Origin: Astrocystis sublimbata | Taxonomy: Eukaryota; Ascomycota; Sordariomycetes; Xylariales; Xylariaceae | Assembly (NCBI GenBank): GCA_022453515.1 | Contig: JAJNNY010000003.1 | Span: 558,001 to 622,000 of the forward strand | Direction: 5' to 3' | Length of the DNA stretch: 64,000 nucleotides | Part shown: piece after piece, positions 22,808 to 35,559 of the stretch | Numbering within the stretch: the stretch's first letter is position 1 | How the letters are laid out: each line of letters starts with the position of its first letter | Translations under genes and position numbers: made by a program | The notes under the pieces: model-generated | The model's database searches: none | What the model was told of the DNA's origin: nothing | Seen by the model: the letters and a program-made list of their open reading frames with translations, nothing else

Positions 22808-25800
22808 GGCCAACGATGGGCAACAGCCGTCAAGAGCTGGGTGTGCGGTTCAGGTTGGAGGAGACCGGATCTTGTTCAGTGTCTCGGCCAGTGATGAGCA
22901 CAAAGCCTAAGTCATGATCCTCGCTCCTATCTAGGAGGGATTGTGACGTTGGTAAGGTGGTTGGCTTTGCAGCTGTTTTCGGTCAAGGATGGTTGTATCT
23001 AGAATGGCGAGAATATGTTGAGGGAGATATCATGGATATGAGCTAGATGATGAGCTACGAAGGTACAAACAAGGGAGCGACGCGACAGACCCTGCGTGCC
23101 TGCCCCCAAAGAGCTTGGGTGGGCCGCAAAAAAGCTCCCAACACTCGCCATAGGTAGGCATGTACCTAGCTAGGAACCCACGTTCTCTCCCGACCTCACG
23201 TGACCCGCCTCTCCTACTCTGCCCAGGTGGCATCTGGGGACCCTAGGTTCCAGCTAAGCGCATAACCTACCTATGTGAATATACCTAGCCCAAGGCATGA
23301 AGTAAATTATCTACTGCATGTACAGCGGAGTCGAGATGGAGTTATGTAGGAATGTATATTTCTCTGATGTGTAGGGTATGGCTGAGTATCCTCTAGTTTA
23401 GTGTCTACTGCATGGGGGATGGGTTATGATGTGGTTTGTAGCCAGTCCTACGTGCAAAATACGGTAGGTGCTCTTGTGATAGATTCCGTATCTACTAGAT
23501 TTAGGTACCCAACAATCCTTGCTTGACATATTTGAGGTTCGACATGATGTTTGCATGTTCTAGATTCGAGTGAACTTCTTATAAATAAACGTATGAAGGT
23601 TAGCCAAGCTTCTTGCTAGATATGACAATGGCAGCCGTTAGCTAGTCCATGGAGGTGGAAGCGTTGAACACATTTATTTATAGCTTTATGCTAGGTTGAA
23701 ACCAACGGTGAATGTCCAGCAATGAGCATATAGCCTCTCAACTTGCTAGGGAAGTAGATTATGGGAATATACCCTAAATATCATCGTTTGACCTTTCTAC
23801 ATTCTATCTCCACCGCGCCACTCACAATAATGAATATTCATATGGAGGTGCATGTGTTATGTTAGGATGGGAAATTATCGTATGAAGGCGTCGGTAACCG
23901 TCAAGATGACCTGCGTTCCATTCAACCCTATCAAACTGGGTTCTGTAAAGCAATTGGAAAACTTCACAAAGAGTTGGCCCTTCAATCAAGCTGTCTCGAG
24001 TTTCGTATCAACTTAGCTTTAATAAATAAGTACATTTCGTCACCCTTTCCCACGTCTTTAAGCCAAACATCAATAGCAAGATCAGTAATTTCGCCAGCAC
24101 AGTTGACATGTGAGCAACAATCTTACATCGGTATTAGTGTATTCGCAAATCGCTTTTACGACAACCTTCAGCTTCCTATGTCCGATGGCGTATTTTCAAT
24201 GAGCCGATATAATGGTGAAAACCAAGTGCTATATCCTTCTGGCAATCAACTCAAAAACTCCTGTGTACGGGGGCTTTGATAGTACGGGTGGCGATATGAG
24301 CGACTAAAGGAATCATGAAATCTTGACAGAAGGTCAAGAATCTGCCTTGCAGTAGTAGCATGAGATAACATGTAGACAATACTAGGCTAGAATGGTGTTT
24401 AGGAGCAAGGTTGCAAATCATTTCTATAAGATCTACACTTATCAAGTTTACCGAGGAAAATGAAAGGGGAGAGAATACTTGGTTCATTACGAGATACTCA
24501 ACTCGTCCGAACCGATATTGATCCGACCTAATCCTTGATTACCATGACATCAGACTTTCACATAATTACCATTACCCCAGACGCCCAGGACGCAACGTTA
24601 GGTCGATGTCGCCTTACGGGTTGATACGGTTCTAATAAATACTTCAGTCTTTGTCACATCCCAACCAAACTCTACAGGCAGATTACGAAGATCAAACCGA
24701 AGTGGTTGAGTAAGACAGGCGAGTAGGCTGTCAAGCCGTAAGAGGTCCAAAGGGATCCATCCATTCGAGCCAACGAAGCCATTCTCGGTCCTGTCCAGTT
24801 TCAAAGAATGGCAATCTGCGCCTTAATTCTAGGAGCACCTCCAAAAGAGGCATACGAGTCCAGGGTTCCTGCCTAGGAAAGAAGGCAGATCGGTAGATCA
24901 AGTAGACCGTGCGCCACGTGCTCTGTATTGACTGCCGGCTGTTATTTCCTAAACAAGGTTCCCCAACCCTCCACGTGAGGCCCTACCGGTTGCCAGGCAG
25001 CCACCGCGTGTGAGGTGGGTTGAGTGATTTGGCTACAGTGCTCAACAGGTATACCATATGGGAGACATGTTCTCACCTTCAAGGGAACTATCAGGGGCCG
25101 ACAATTAGTGGCCCGCTTCGTCCAATTGACCGGGATATTACAGGAAGACATGCACGACATGATTGCATTGAGTTCTTGTTGAATACAAATCAGGACCAGA
25201 ACAACTTGTGGCAGAAAGGCAACTTGTGGCAGAAAGGCAACAGGGGGAAAAGCCGAGGGGGCACATTACATACAGAAATACTACTACTAAGTAAATACAT
25301 ATGAAGGGGAGGGGAAAGAAGGGATAAAAAAGATTATGGTAGTGGGAGCACGAAGTCGCCAAGTGTGAGAGATTCAAATCATTAAACAATGCTACGGCGA
25401 TGGCCTAGAACATCTTGCCGGCTGTGGTATCAAGGTCCATCTATTGGCTTAACTCAAATAATATACAGCAAAAAAGCCCTTCGCGTTCACCGATGCCTGA
25501 GTCTTCTACTTTGGGGCGCTTGCGATTGACTGGACCACAGTTGCCCTCCATAGATTCAGGGTCTTCCCCATATCGCCGTCACTGGTATTATGACCCTCAC
25601 ATAGACCACTGATCATTGTTCGGGACCGTCCATACTGCATCTACTCAGCCCACTTGAGGTCCCGGGTCGTCCACAGGTTCCTGAGGCATTGCAATTTGTA
25701 TCGATATAAGAGTTGTGCTGCAATAGCAAACAACAAATGGAAAAGAGCGGATAGGGATTGCGAGATTGGCGACTTCAAGGCTACGATCCGCGGCTATGTC

Positions 25801-25975
25801 TGAGTGGTGGGTCGATGCCTGTTGTGAGTAATTACTCAACACGTAAAACGCCTGGATCGGTAGTGACCATCCAAAGTCAAGTCAAGAAGCACCCGCCATC
25901 AAACGCCGTTAATGCCCAAGAGAGAAGGAAGTTACAATGTAGGATTTGGTCATTGTCTCGTCCGAGCGGCAGGTT
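22808..25975. other. Intergenic, 3.2 kb, no gene supported
   Basis: The left end is the upstream region of Nup37 and the right end the 3' flank of the WSC gene. It is somewhat AT-richer than its surroundings (about 23.3-24.6 kb). It contains AGGTAGG and ACCTACCT words near 23150 and 23266 and a small tandem duplication at 25203. No coding signal is convincing. Confidence 0.5.
25203..25238. repeat. 18-bp perfect tandem duplication
   Basis: The unit AACTTGTGGCAGAAAGGC occurs twice in tandem, followed by AAC of a third unit. Confidence 0.9.
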
Positions 25976-26956
25976 TTATGCGTTGGTTACCTGTGAATCT
26001 ATTAGCTGTGCCTCCATAAACGTGCAGTTCGGGAACGTACCCGCAGGATTCGTCGAGAATAATCGTGGTTGTCGGCGATGCTGCCATCACTCATGCGGCG
26101 GTTCATCACGGGATCCATACGAGAATCGGCAATGGACACGCCGCCACTGCTCCGTGGAGGTTTGCCTCCGCTGATGAACGCGTTGACCGCATCGTTCCGG
26201 CGCTTCTCTTCCTCCATCTCGGCACCTCTCTTGCGCCGGAAGTAGAGGAAGGCGCCGACGCCAACTGCAGCGACGACGAGAATTCCTACAACTACTCCAA
26301 CCGCAATACCGACGACCATTTTGTGGTCCGTGCCATCGTTCTTCGATGACTTATCGCCTTCGTCCGATTGGGCTGGGGCCGTTGGGGTGTCCGAGGCTGA
26401 GTCTACTAAATTAGTGCCATTTCTATACAGCTGTCGGGCGACCAACTTACTTGACGATTGAGATGTAGAAGTCGGAGCGGCCGAGGTGGTAGATGAGGTT
26501 GGATCTGGATCAGCCTCTTCCACATTAAATTGGACTCCCGTGTTGTAGACGGTCCATACATTTAAGCCGCCACCTGCTCGAGTGTTAGCAAATGGAGTTG
26601 GGACCAACAATTCATGACATACAAGCTTGTGGATCGTAGCCGGGACAAGGCTCATTGCATTTGCTGTCCTTGACCAACGACTCATGGTTGGGCATTTTAG
26701 TGCCACAATAGCAGGCATGGGCGTATGTGGCGCCAACAGGAAGATGCTTTTTGCGGCAACGAGGAGCACAGTAACCCTGGGCATTAAATTCATCCGTACT
26801 ATCAAGCTTCATGTCTCCCAAGGACGAGAAACAGCCAGCAACCGTGTCACTGCCTAGTTGTGCTTGTTGAGCGGGCACCTGCACGCCTTTGTCGGCAGCA
26901 TAGGTCACATGTGTGAAAGCCAACATGGCTGCAGTCATTATTTGGCGTAATGACAT
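25976..26956 (-). CDS. WSC-domain cell-wall integrity sensor-like membrane protein
   Basis: Exons 26956-26623, 26573-26451, 26405-26041 and 25990-25976 give 278 residues. WSC sensors sit in the plasma membrane, bind wall carbohydrate and signal wall stress through Rho1/PKC. A signal peptide (MSLRQIMTAAMLAFTHVTYA) is followed by the WSC domain (about 38-125): VAGCFSS, ATYAHACYCG, CNEPCPGYDPQAC and GGLNVWTVY, the last split by intron 1. A Ser/Thr stem follows, then one membrane helix (about 183-207, VVGIAVGVVVG), a basic stop-transfer RRKRGAEMEEE, and a short cytoplasmic tail with DYSRRILRVTNA. The last five codons, including the stop, are in a 15-base exon: the frame otherwise runs on, but a GTACGT donor and a GCTAAT...CACAG acceptor restore a tail ending RRILRVTNA, the kind I expect for this family. 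Intron 2 has tandem TAGTAG acceptors (NS or IDS). Confidence 0.88.
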
Positions 26957-29900
26957 GATGCCGGATGAAGGTGGTCGTATACCGAATCGTAGGGCGAGCG
27001 GGCTCGGGTCGATCTGGGATCTGGGTATAGCGGTTTGGGTAATCGAGGGAATCGGTTTAGACGACTTCGATGATTCGTAGTCGGTATTACGCGACGGAAC
27101 TCATGGGAAATGATTGCGTGCAATCAAAGACCTCGATGGACTGTCGTTGGGGCCGATACGGGTCGGACGAGGTTCTCGGCCTGGCTCACCCGACGCAATA
27201 AACAGTGCAGCGCGTCACTGAGGTAAACACAAAACGAAGAGTCGAGATAGAAGATTAGAAGGGTGCCCTTTGCAGGTGGCAAACGGAATAGGAGGAATAG
27301 TCGTAGAATGAGTGTTGACTAGCTGAAGTGCCGGTCGGTCGCTTGGTGCTGTAGCTGCGGCGACGTGGTTGGCAGCAGACGATGAACACGATCAATAGGC
27401 GGTGACGAGCAATGAGCTGTCACGATCACAAAGCAGGCTTGCAGATGAAACACAGGAAGGAGAGTTTTGTTGTTGAGAACTAGGGTTTGGGGGAAGAAAA
27501 GAACGGACTGCCCTGCACGAGCGAAATACAGGAGGGGAGGAAACTGAGGGAGGGAGTGTCGGGGTGAAAGGTCTTCGAGGGTAAAGGAGAGACTTGTGGT
27601 GCAGGTGTGCGAGGTGTGCGACCAGGTCAAGGTCGGTTGGTTGGTGGGCGGCTTATGGGCGTCCTCTGCTGGGGCTGGGTGGGCACCTGGGCACCTGGGC
27701 AGCGAGCAGGGTGAGTCTGCGTGGGATTTCTACCTAAGGGCGGCGGACTTCCAAGAGCGGGAGTTGTCCACTACGAGTACCTGCAGCTGTCTGGCAGACT
27801 GAGAGGGTTGAAGCCTGGAGGAAGCCTAGAGGTGGAGCCCTGGAAAGGGGATGAACCACGCCAATATGCATGGAGGAGGCCTAGGTAGGTACCTTAGGCA
27901 GGTACTGGTGTACAGTATATTCACTATCGAGGACTGTATTTCTCGTCCTCAAGTTTTTACCAGAGGCTTATCCTACGAGTACCTAACTCGCCCACCTACA
28001 TCAACTACACTAGTAAGTACACCTAACCAGAACCTCACCTCGCATAGCCAGACGGAATCGTACCTACTCTACTCGTATGGTTTTCGGTGCTAGACCCCAT
28101 GTCCTGTCCAGGTAGGTACGCAAGCAAAAAGCTGAGCTAGGTGCCATCACCGTGCCACCGCCGCTGCTACGTGCAGACTGCAGGCGTGGACTGTGTACCT
28201 TCTGTGTGCCGTATGGACCCGTACTGTGGAGAGCATGGGTGCTCTGGTTTCGTGGGCCGTGTGACGCGAGCCAATCCTCTCAGCGCAAAGGGAGATGAAT
28301 AGTGGAACCGTCGGTCGTGCGCACGTTGGCCAGCGAGCCCTCCATGGTGCTTGTATACCGTGTGCGGCAGCAGTGAGACTAAGGGCCCGCCAAATGCCGA
28401 GGTGGTGGCCGTGTCCCGGGATGTGAGTGGGCCAAATCACTCTCGGGTGGGGGTGGGCTTAGCCTGAACGAGCAACAGAGAGCAAAATAAGAAAGGGAGC
28501 GAGGGAGAAAGGCGGACGATACTCGTGGACGGAACACATCTGCAGACTTGGCGATACCTGCCTGCCTTCCCAGGTTTGCTTCTGTCTTTGTCTATCTTCG
28601 AAATCTCGGGTCCCAATCTTCTCTCTTCCCCTCTTTCCTTCGAGTTCTTTTGTCGGGCATGTCTCGTGCGATCGGATCTGTCTACAGCTATCTTTGTCCC
28701 AAGCATCTACATGTGCCTGAGATCAAGACTAGCACAGGCACAATCTGCAGGTACATGCTCGCTAGCGCGCCACCGTCAATCATCACCCCATCTCGTCTAG
28801 CAGCCATACCAGCCGAGCCAGCTACTGTAAGGGCATACCTACCAAGCTCGCGAGCCTACGACTACTCCCCTGCCTATCGAGCACTGGTGTGCTGTGAGAA
28901 GTTCGGTTTATCTCTGGTTTACTCTCTGACCAGAAGCGTCACAAGCGTAACCTATATCGTACCGAATATCTCTTTTTTATGCGAAGATTCTGCAGATCAT
29001 AATCCAAGCTAGTATATGCCCAACCAAGCCTGACTTTCGTGACAACTACGAGTACTTGTACGAGTACTGTATTTGCTTAGATTGGTGAGGTATACGAGTA
29101 CTCGTACGGGCATTGCTTATTGTGAGGTCGAACGGGCGTGCGCCATCGAGATTTTGTACGACTCAAACAGCCTGCCGAAACCTGCGTTCTTGATTACTGT
29201 CGGAGAGGACCAATGATGGATGTTAGCCCATGAGCCGGATCACTGCACCTGGATGCTTTGTAAACAGATATTCATTGGTGAACTCCAAGCGCTTGTAGCC
29301 CCCCTGGGCATCCGATCTGCCGCAATTGCTCCGTCAATACCAACATACTACCTAGTATGTAGATACATTGTTTCAAATCCATCACTGAGCGATGGTGAGT
29401 TGTCGTCTCATCTTTCCTTCCGCTTGGGCATGCTGCTGGACGCTACATTTGGGCTGAAGACTTCAGTCGTCGTGCTGTACATACAACTTGTTTCGTAATT
29501 CGTGTTTCGATATGTGATCTCCGCGGTTGGGGCCTGGCGAGCCTGGCAAGCCTGGAAAAGTGAACACACGCAATCCACAGCAAGCCTTGGCTCAATCCGA
29601 AACACCCAAGTCACAAAGTGCCGAGCCAATCTGGGCCAAGGGAGCCACAGGAGAAGCCAACCAGACACGCCAGACACCCAAAAACCCAACTGGGAAGGTA
29701 TGCGTAACTCTTGTTTGCCCCAAGCGCAAGCAGCCGAGTCACACGATTATTTGCTACTTACGATATGTACCGTTCGCGTTTGGTCTTGTGTTGCGTTGTT
29801 TGCTGCAATCTACTGGTGATTGGTGGTTGGTGAATATAGTATCGTGGTACGCCCCTCGGCGGTTTCTTGTGGATGCGCGGATGCGTTTGCCTTTTCTCGA

Positions 29901-32900
29901 CAGGCTCTTATTGTCTCCATATGTAATGCAGCACTGACCAGTTATATGTACGCTATCGCTGCCATCGAGTTGACAAGGCTTACGGCCGGAACCATGTAAT
30001 TACTTGCCATCTTGACATGAAGCATATCCCATTGCGGCTCAAGTGGTTTATAACGGGCAAAAATTCAACAATAACAAAAGAAAGAGAGAGAAAAACACGA
30101 CGTACGTAGCGCAATAGATTCCTCATGTTGTTAAGTAAATATAGATATCAGAGTCGTCCTTGCTCGTATACGTATACATGCAGTACTGTTTATATACTAT
30201 GTTGTATGCGTACAGGACCTCATGAAATGATCAATCCTTTGGTAGTAGTTGCATGGGGTGGCTGGCTTCTAGGGCCTGAGCCGAGATTTAATGTTAGCAC
30301 AGCCCCCAATCCCAATGCCTGCACCCACATCATGGATCTCGTACCTAAGTAACTTTGGTAGTATTCACATACATAGTACTGAATTGGTTCTGAATTGGGA
30401 GCTAATCCCGTGAAACTCCTGGCCTTCTGTGCAGAGAGATATATATACCTCTATAATAATGCTGCGTATACTATTGCATTCGTCATCGACTTCCACTTTC
30501 CCAACCGTCAACCTCAAACCTTGTTGCGCGCTACTACCCATCATCGGCTTCAACATTGTTCCAAATGTAGGTGGTGAGACAATGTTTTAGCTGATGTAGA
30601 GTTGCTGTCTGAAGGCGAACATCCCTAAGTAAGTAGACACCAGTTGTATTAGGTGCCCGATAGGTTATTCGGCCAGAACTCGGTATACACGTTTGCCAGT
30701 TACCTACCTATTTAGTTAAGATATGTCGGGAGTATGCAACGCAGAAGGAAGAGCCGAAAGTCTGCGATCCTGGCGAGCTGGTTGGTGGCACTACCGCTGG
30801 CGTTGGTACTATGATAATAATAGAGTAATGTAGCAATGTGTTTGTTTGTTGGCATGTCGATTCGCTGACTTTAATCGATGCTCGTACCTTGGCCTTACAA
30901 AGGTACACAACCATAACCTCGCATACAATATGGGGTGGTGCAGTCTGCCTGTGTCTGTTGCCCGATTGCTGACTTGACTGATTGTGAAAGATATCTCGCA
31001 AGCGTTGAGAGGGGTTTCCCAAGTTCACAAAGTTGAAAGCATCATGTTGAGGGGTGAGGGTTGCCTCAAATGCATCGCCCACCCTGCACTCGCCTGCCAC
31101 GCCTGCCCCTCACTCCCCTCGGTACAGCAGACACGACCGCATGATTTAACTCCACCACCGCGAATTTCCGAGCCTCTCAAATCCAGTCGACCAGTCACGC
31201 CAGTTTAGAGGCCAGTTCCACCACTGTAAGGCCCGAAACAGTCCAGGCCTCTTGGCAACTCCACCAAACCACCAGCTGTGCTCTGGGGGAATAATCCATC
31301 CATACATTTATTTAGGTACTTCCGCTGTGACAACCTCGACAACGTAGCTAATACCTGCAATTAGGTACACATCGAACAACGCAGCAACCGAGGCAACCAC
31401 GCGTAAAGGATCTGCACATTCTACTACATATAGTGGCAGCCTAGTCAGGGGGAAGACGAAGCATCTTGCATCATTCGATTCCTGAAGGACCAATGGCTCT
31501 CGACTTGCCTTGTGAACCAACTCGAGGCAGAATTCGGGTTGCATCTATTCGGACGAGCGAGTGATTTCTACTTATTTTGCTCAAGGAATCATGAAGAGTG
31601 ATGGTCGGACAACTGTACGTCGGGACTGAGGTGCGGTTTCGGATTATGGCGATCCCGGATCTCGGGAAATGGTTTCACAGGTTGCAACAACAGTATGGCC
31701 TTGGCCATGACTTCACTGCCTTTCTATCCGATCTGGCAACATTCGGTTCCGATCTCCCTGGCATCTCTCAACCTCGTGCATCGCTGCAAGCAAGGTCAGG
31801 TCACCGCTTAACATTTGAGAACTGGCAGCCTTATCGTGACAGCCGAGCAGCTGCTGATTACAGAGGTACCCGTCGATTTTTGTGGTTTATATCCAACACA
31901 ACATCTATCAAAGTCGCTGGGCAGATGAGCAGCACACGCCCAACACCGAGTCTTGTTTCGGGCCTCGGTCGTAGCATGCTAAAGAGAGATGAACCACGAC
32001 GCTGACTAACGCACTGAATCGAAGTGAGGTCTACTAGGACATAACATTGGACAGATCTTCGCAGCATGGGCGCTTGTTGGCCTAAATCACAATCTTCTGC
32101 ATGCCAATCCTAATATTCAGGACCATACAGTCCATCACAGGCGCTAGTATGCGCCTAAGAGCGGTCCAAATTGACGTCCATCTATAGTTATTGCCACCGC
32201 TCCCGCGTCGACTTGGAAGGTTGCGACATCTTCCTGACTCGTATATCTGCAATCTATAACCCGGTAGTTTTTTGGACGGCTGAACGACATTCGTGTACCC
32301 AGTTTTGGGTAGCGTATATTTTAAACTTAGCATTTCCTCATGAAGATCTGGGCCTCAAGCCCCTGAATTATCCCATGCTAAAGCCTACAGTAAACTCCCA
32401 TTCGATCAGATATGAAGTGCGGTACCTAGGCTAGTGACATGCCGAATTCGGTTCTGATTGATATACCTTCCCACTTCATTTAGATGTCTATCATGGCCTC
32501 TCATGACAACAGCATTAGAAGCCCTTATTTTGTCGTCCCGCTGTCATATTCCAACTGGGCGCCATTTCCCTATCTCTTTGGCTTGACCTTGCAGGCTCTT
32601 TTGCCTTCATTACCGTCTGGGTGGTACTGTAGTTTGACATATGCGACAGAAGAGACTTTCTGGCGGCATGTTATGTCAGTTGACTATTAGATGAAGTGAT
32701 CGAGTTCCCCAACACAGCTGTAGAGTCAGCCAGCTGGGGCTTGTCAGTAACAATGTGAGACGACTTTCAGTATTCTCACAACTAGGAAATCAGCTGGCAG
32801 TCACCAAAGGATATCTAATCCTGTCTTATAACTCTGCCAGAAGGTCTGAAATTAGGAAGCGGCCGTGATTGCTGTTGGTGTTGGAAAATGGTCAACTTGG

Positions 32901-33120
32901 CATGGCCATGACGCTCCGCAACATCAACGTCCTGCGCAAGCATCTTAGACAAACGGTCACTCGGACCCAGCTTAGTGAAATCCCTTTGGAAATGCACATT
33001 GTGAAATGCAGTGGCTTGTAGTTAGTTGAATACTATGATCCTGTTCTCAACTAGTTAAATTGATACAAACCTCGAGCATCATGTGATTATGTTGGCCTCA
33101 ATTGGTGGACAGACATAACC
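26957..33120. other. Gene desert of 6.2 kb
   Basis: The longest gene-free stretch in the window. The first few hundred bases are the WSC gene's promoter and leader. No frame shows a family motif or a credible splice model. It holds several AGGTAGGT/ACCTACCT words (about 27885, 28110, 30706) and clusters of TACGAGTACTCGTACG-type palindromic words (about 29045-29110). It is not obviously AT-rich, and no long repeat or transposon remnant was recognised by eye. Confidence 0.5.
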
Positions 33121-35080
33121 TTATATCTTGCTCCGAAGCTGCGTAGCATAAAATTTGACGGGTACAGGAACGTGGACGGAGCGTAGCCATTCCGCAAATC
33201 CTTTACCAAGACAGTCGAGTCTCGCAGAACTAGAAACACCCCGCCCTAAGGCACCATACACTACGTAGTGGACGGCTCTTATATTGGGAAACTCGACGCG
33301 CTCCACGTAGAACCAATCTTGCCAATCACTCCCCATCATCTCCCTGAGCTTTGCTCTTGTCAAGAAGCTTCGCAGCCATTCCCACACTTCAGGAGTGTCA
33401 TAAGCCTTCCGTGGGGTAAACCCAACGTTGACATTTGCCCCCTTGTCCCCTGATCGTGCGAGAATGATATCGCCAAATGGTCTGCTTTCCGTAGGCCCGA
33501 ATGATGACATGACACATGGCGATTCCGGGTCGTAATTCTCACGTGGAGTTAGCTCCTCGGTCGTGCGTGGAGGACCGACATCTAGGTGGACTTCACCCTC
33601 TCCTTTTCGCCCGATGATGTGGATGGCTTCTTGAACTCGGCTTTGGGCTATGAGCGCTGGGAAGTAACCGAGAAATGGAACGGGATTGGATAGTAGCCGC
33701 GTATCCAGGGTACCATTCAAGCCTGCAGAGTGCTGCACTGGGAACAGATCAGGAAGGGCATCGGATGACTCGAGTTTTTCCAACAGTAGAAAAGCTACTT
33801 TACTTACTGAAAACATACCAGTATGCCCGGTGGACTTGCCGCACAGTCTCGGGACGCTGCGCTTGCACGAAGATGCGCAGAGATGTGGTAGCCGCCAACT
33901 GGGAGCGCGGATTGCCTTGGGGAACACCAATGCGCTGGAATTCAAGTAGGTCGATGTCCTTCATTACACCCCACTCCTCAAGTTGTGTTCGCAACTGTGT
34001 CTCTTGGAAATCATACTTATAAATCGTGGCATATCCTGTCGCATTGATCGTATGTTCGCCTTGCCATCCACCACGATAGAACACCGCAAGTTTAGTCGTG
34101 GGTGGTGGCGGATAGCCCTTGGCGCCCGACACAAGGACGCGGTTGGGTCCAACTTGTCGCACTGCGACATTCTTGATATCCGCTTTCACATCGCTGTTTA
34201 GGTATATATTTCCCTGAATTTCATACAGCAGCTGACATTTCACGACCTCCTCGGTGACGATTCCGTTGAGCGCTTCATGTTTCGTGATGATAGCCTCCCC
34301 ATTCTCCGCGATCTCGGCAATAGGGCAGCCGAGGCGGAGCAGCTGCTGGATCGTAAATTGATCGAAACCAGCAAAGTTGGATCCAGTCCCATATGTAGAA
34401 CATTCGATCAAATGCCCAGCTACTAGTGCTCCTGCTAGTTTGTCGAATTCATCATCGTTCCAATCATGCCACCATTGGGCTGCGCCCATCACGGGTGATG
34501 CGTCTGCAACCCGGCCGCAGATGATGATATCGGCACCATTCTTGAGCCCTAGCCGAATTGCGCGACAGCCTAGGTACGCATTGGCGGCTACGATACGCTT
34601 GTTCGGATCTTGTAGGAAGTTGCTCGTGTCCTTAGCTAATTCAATATTGGTATTCGCCGAGTCGAAGTGTGGCAATTGACCTGCACTGTCCGGTTCCAAG
34701 ATATCGTGAACAACGGGGAGGAGATTATCTCCATCGACGTAGGCAATCTTGAGGCTATAGCCCTTATTACTTGCCGTTTTATGTATAGCCTCGGCCAAAC
34801 CCTTGGGGTTCAGGCCGCCACCGTTGATGATAATCTTGATTCTCTTCTCGTTGATAGCTTCGAGTGAAAGTTGAAGACCTTCGTAGGCCGAGGATACGTA
34901 ACCTGGATGTTCACCCCTGTGATATGCTTCGGCATACTGAGCTATATTCGCCTCTGCCAGATAGTCGCCAGTGATGACATCAACAGGCCCGGCGGTTGCC
35001 TGTGCAAGCATCAAGTCGCCAGGGTCTGGTGTTGCGCCTGAGCAGTTGGCAATGCGTACTGGTCGCCGCACCGGAGCCAT
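33121..35080 (-). CDS. AtuA-like (DUF1446) protein with C-terminal SKI
   Basis: Exons 35080-33808 and 33737-33121 give 629 residues. Related bacterial AtuA proteins are required for acyclic terpene and leucine catabolism, though the exact reaction is unsettled. The N-terminal AtuA domain begins RPVRIANCSGATPDPGD and contains IIINGGGLNPKGLA, YVDGDNLLP, CRAIRLGLKNGADIIICGR and ECSTYGTGSNFAGF. The intron joins RAYWYVF to MQHSAGLNGTLDTR in phase 1. The smaller C-terminal AtuA-like domain has FGDIILARSGDKG (about 511-523) and NVNVGF. The last three residues are SKI, a tolerated variant of the peroxisomal PTS1 signal. Its neighbours on the same strand are a BBE oxidoreductase and an APH-fold kinase ending in SKL, which suggests peroxisomal breakdown of a branched or terpenoid acid (inference). 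Confidence 0.88.
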
Positions 35081-35559
35081 GATACGTGATTATAATGGTG
35101 ACCCTATATTGACAGTTGCTAAATGACACAGGAACGAAAACGATGAGCGGAATCTAAAACGAAGAACACCTTTATCCACCAAACCGGAATCTGAAGTGTC
35201 GGCGTCGACGGGCGTGCCGAGCGGGCTGTAACCTGCAACCCATGGTTTTCCCCGACGTGGAATGCAGGACTACCAAAACGTTTGCCTTTAGGTTAGATCA
35301 CAACCTGTTCTGATAACAAATGTTGGGGTATCCTGGAGAGTTTGAGCAACAGATCCCTCCATATTGCTTACATACACGCGCGGTAATATCCACTTCCCCG
35401 CATGTCGGTTAAGGGGCCGAGAGTGAAGTCATCACTGAACTCATAGAAATTGACTGACTTATGAGCTCCGTTATGCATTATGATACCTCCATTTGTCATA
35501 ATGACAGGGAAGTTGTCACATGCTTTACCTAACTGTCATTAGAACGCATCAAGTTCTAA
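35081..35559. other. Promoter-sized gap in a same-strand gene group
   Basis: About 480 bases between the stop codon of the BBE gene and the start of the AtuA-like gene, both on the minus strand. It presumably carries the terminator of the former and the promoter of the latter. No specific site could be identified. Confidence 0.5.

Noticed and set aside
31598..32005. A 135-codon plus-strand frame in the gene desert
   Set aside because: No family motif, no neighbouring exon fitting in phase, and unremarkable composition; a chance frame cannot be excluded.
32815..32997. A 60-codon minus-strand frame next to the AtuA-like gene
   Set aside because: Mildly protein-like, but no family, no upstream exon in phase and no conserved motif.
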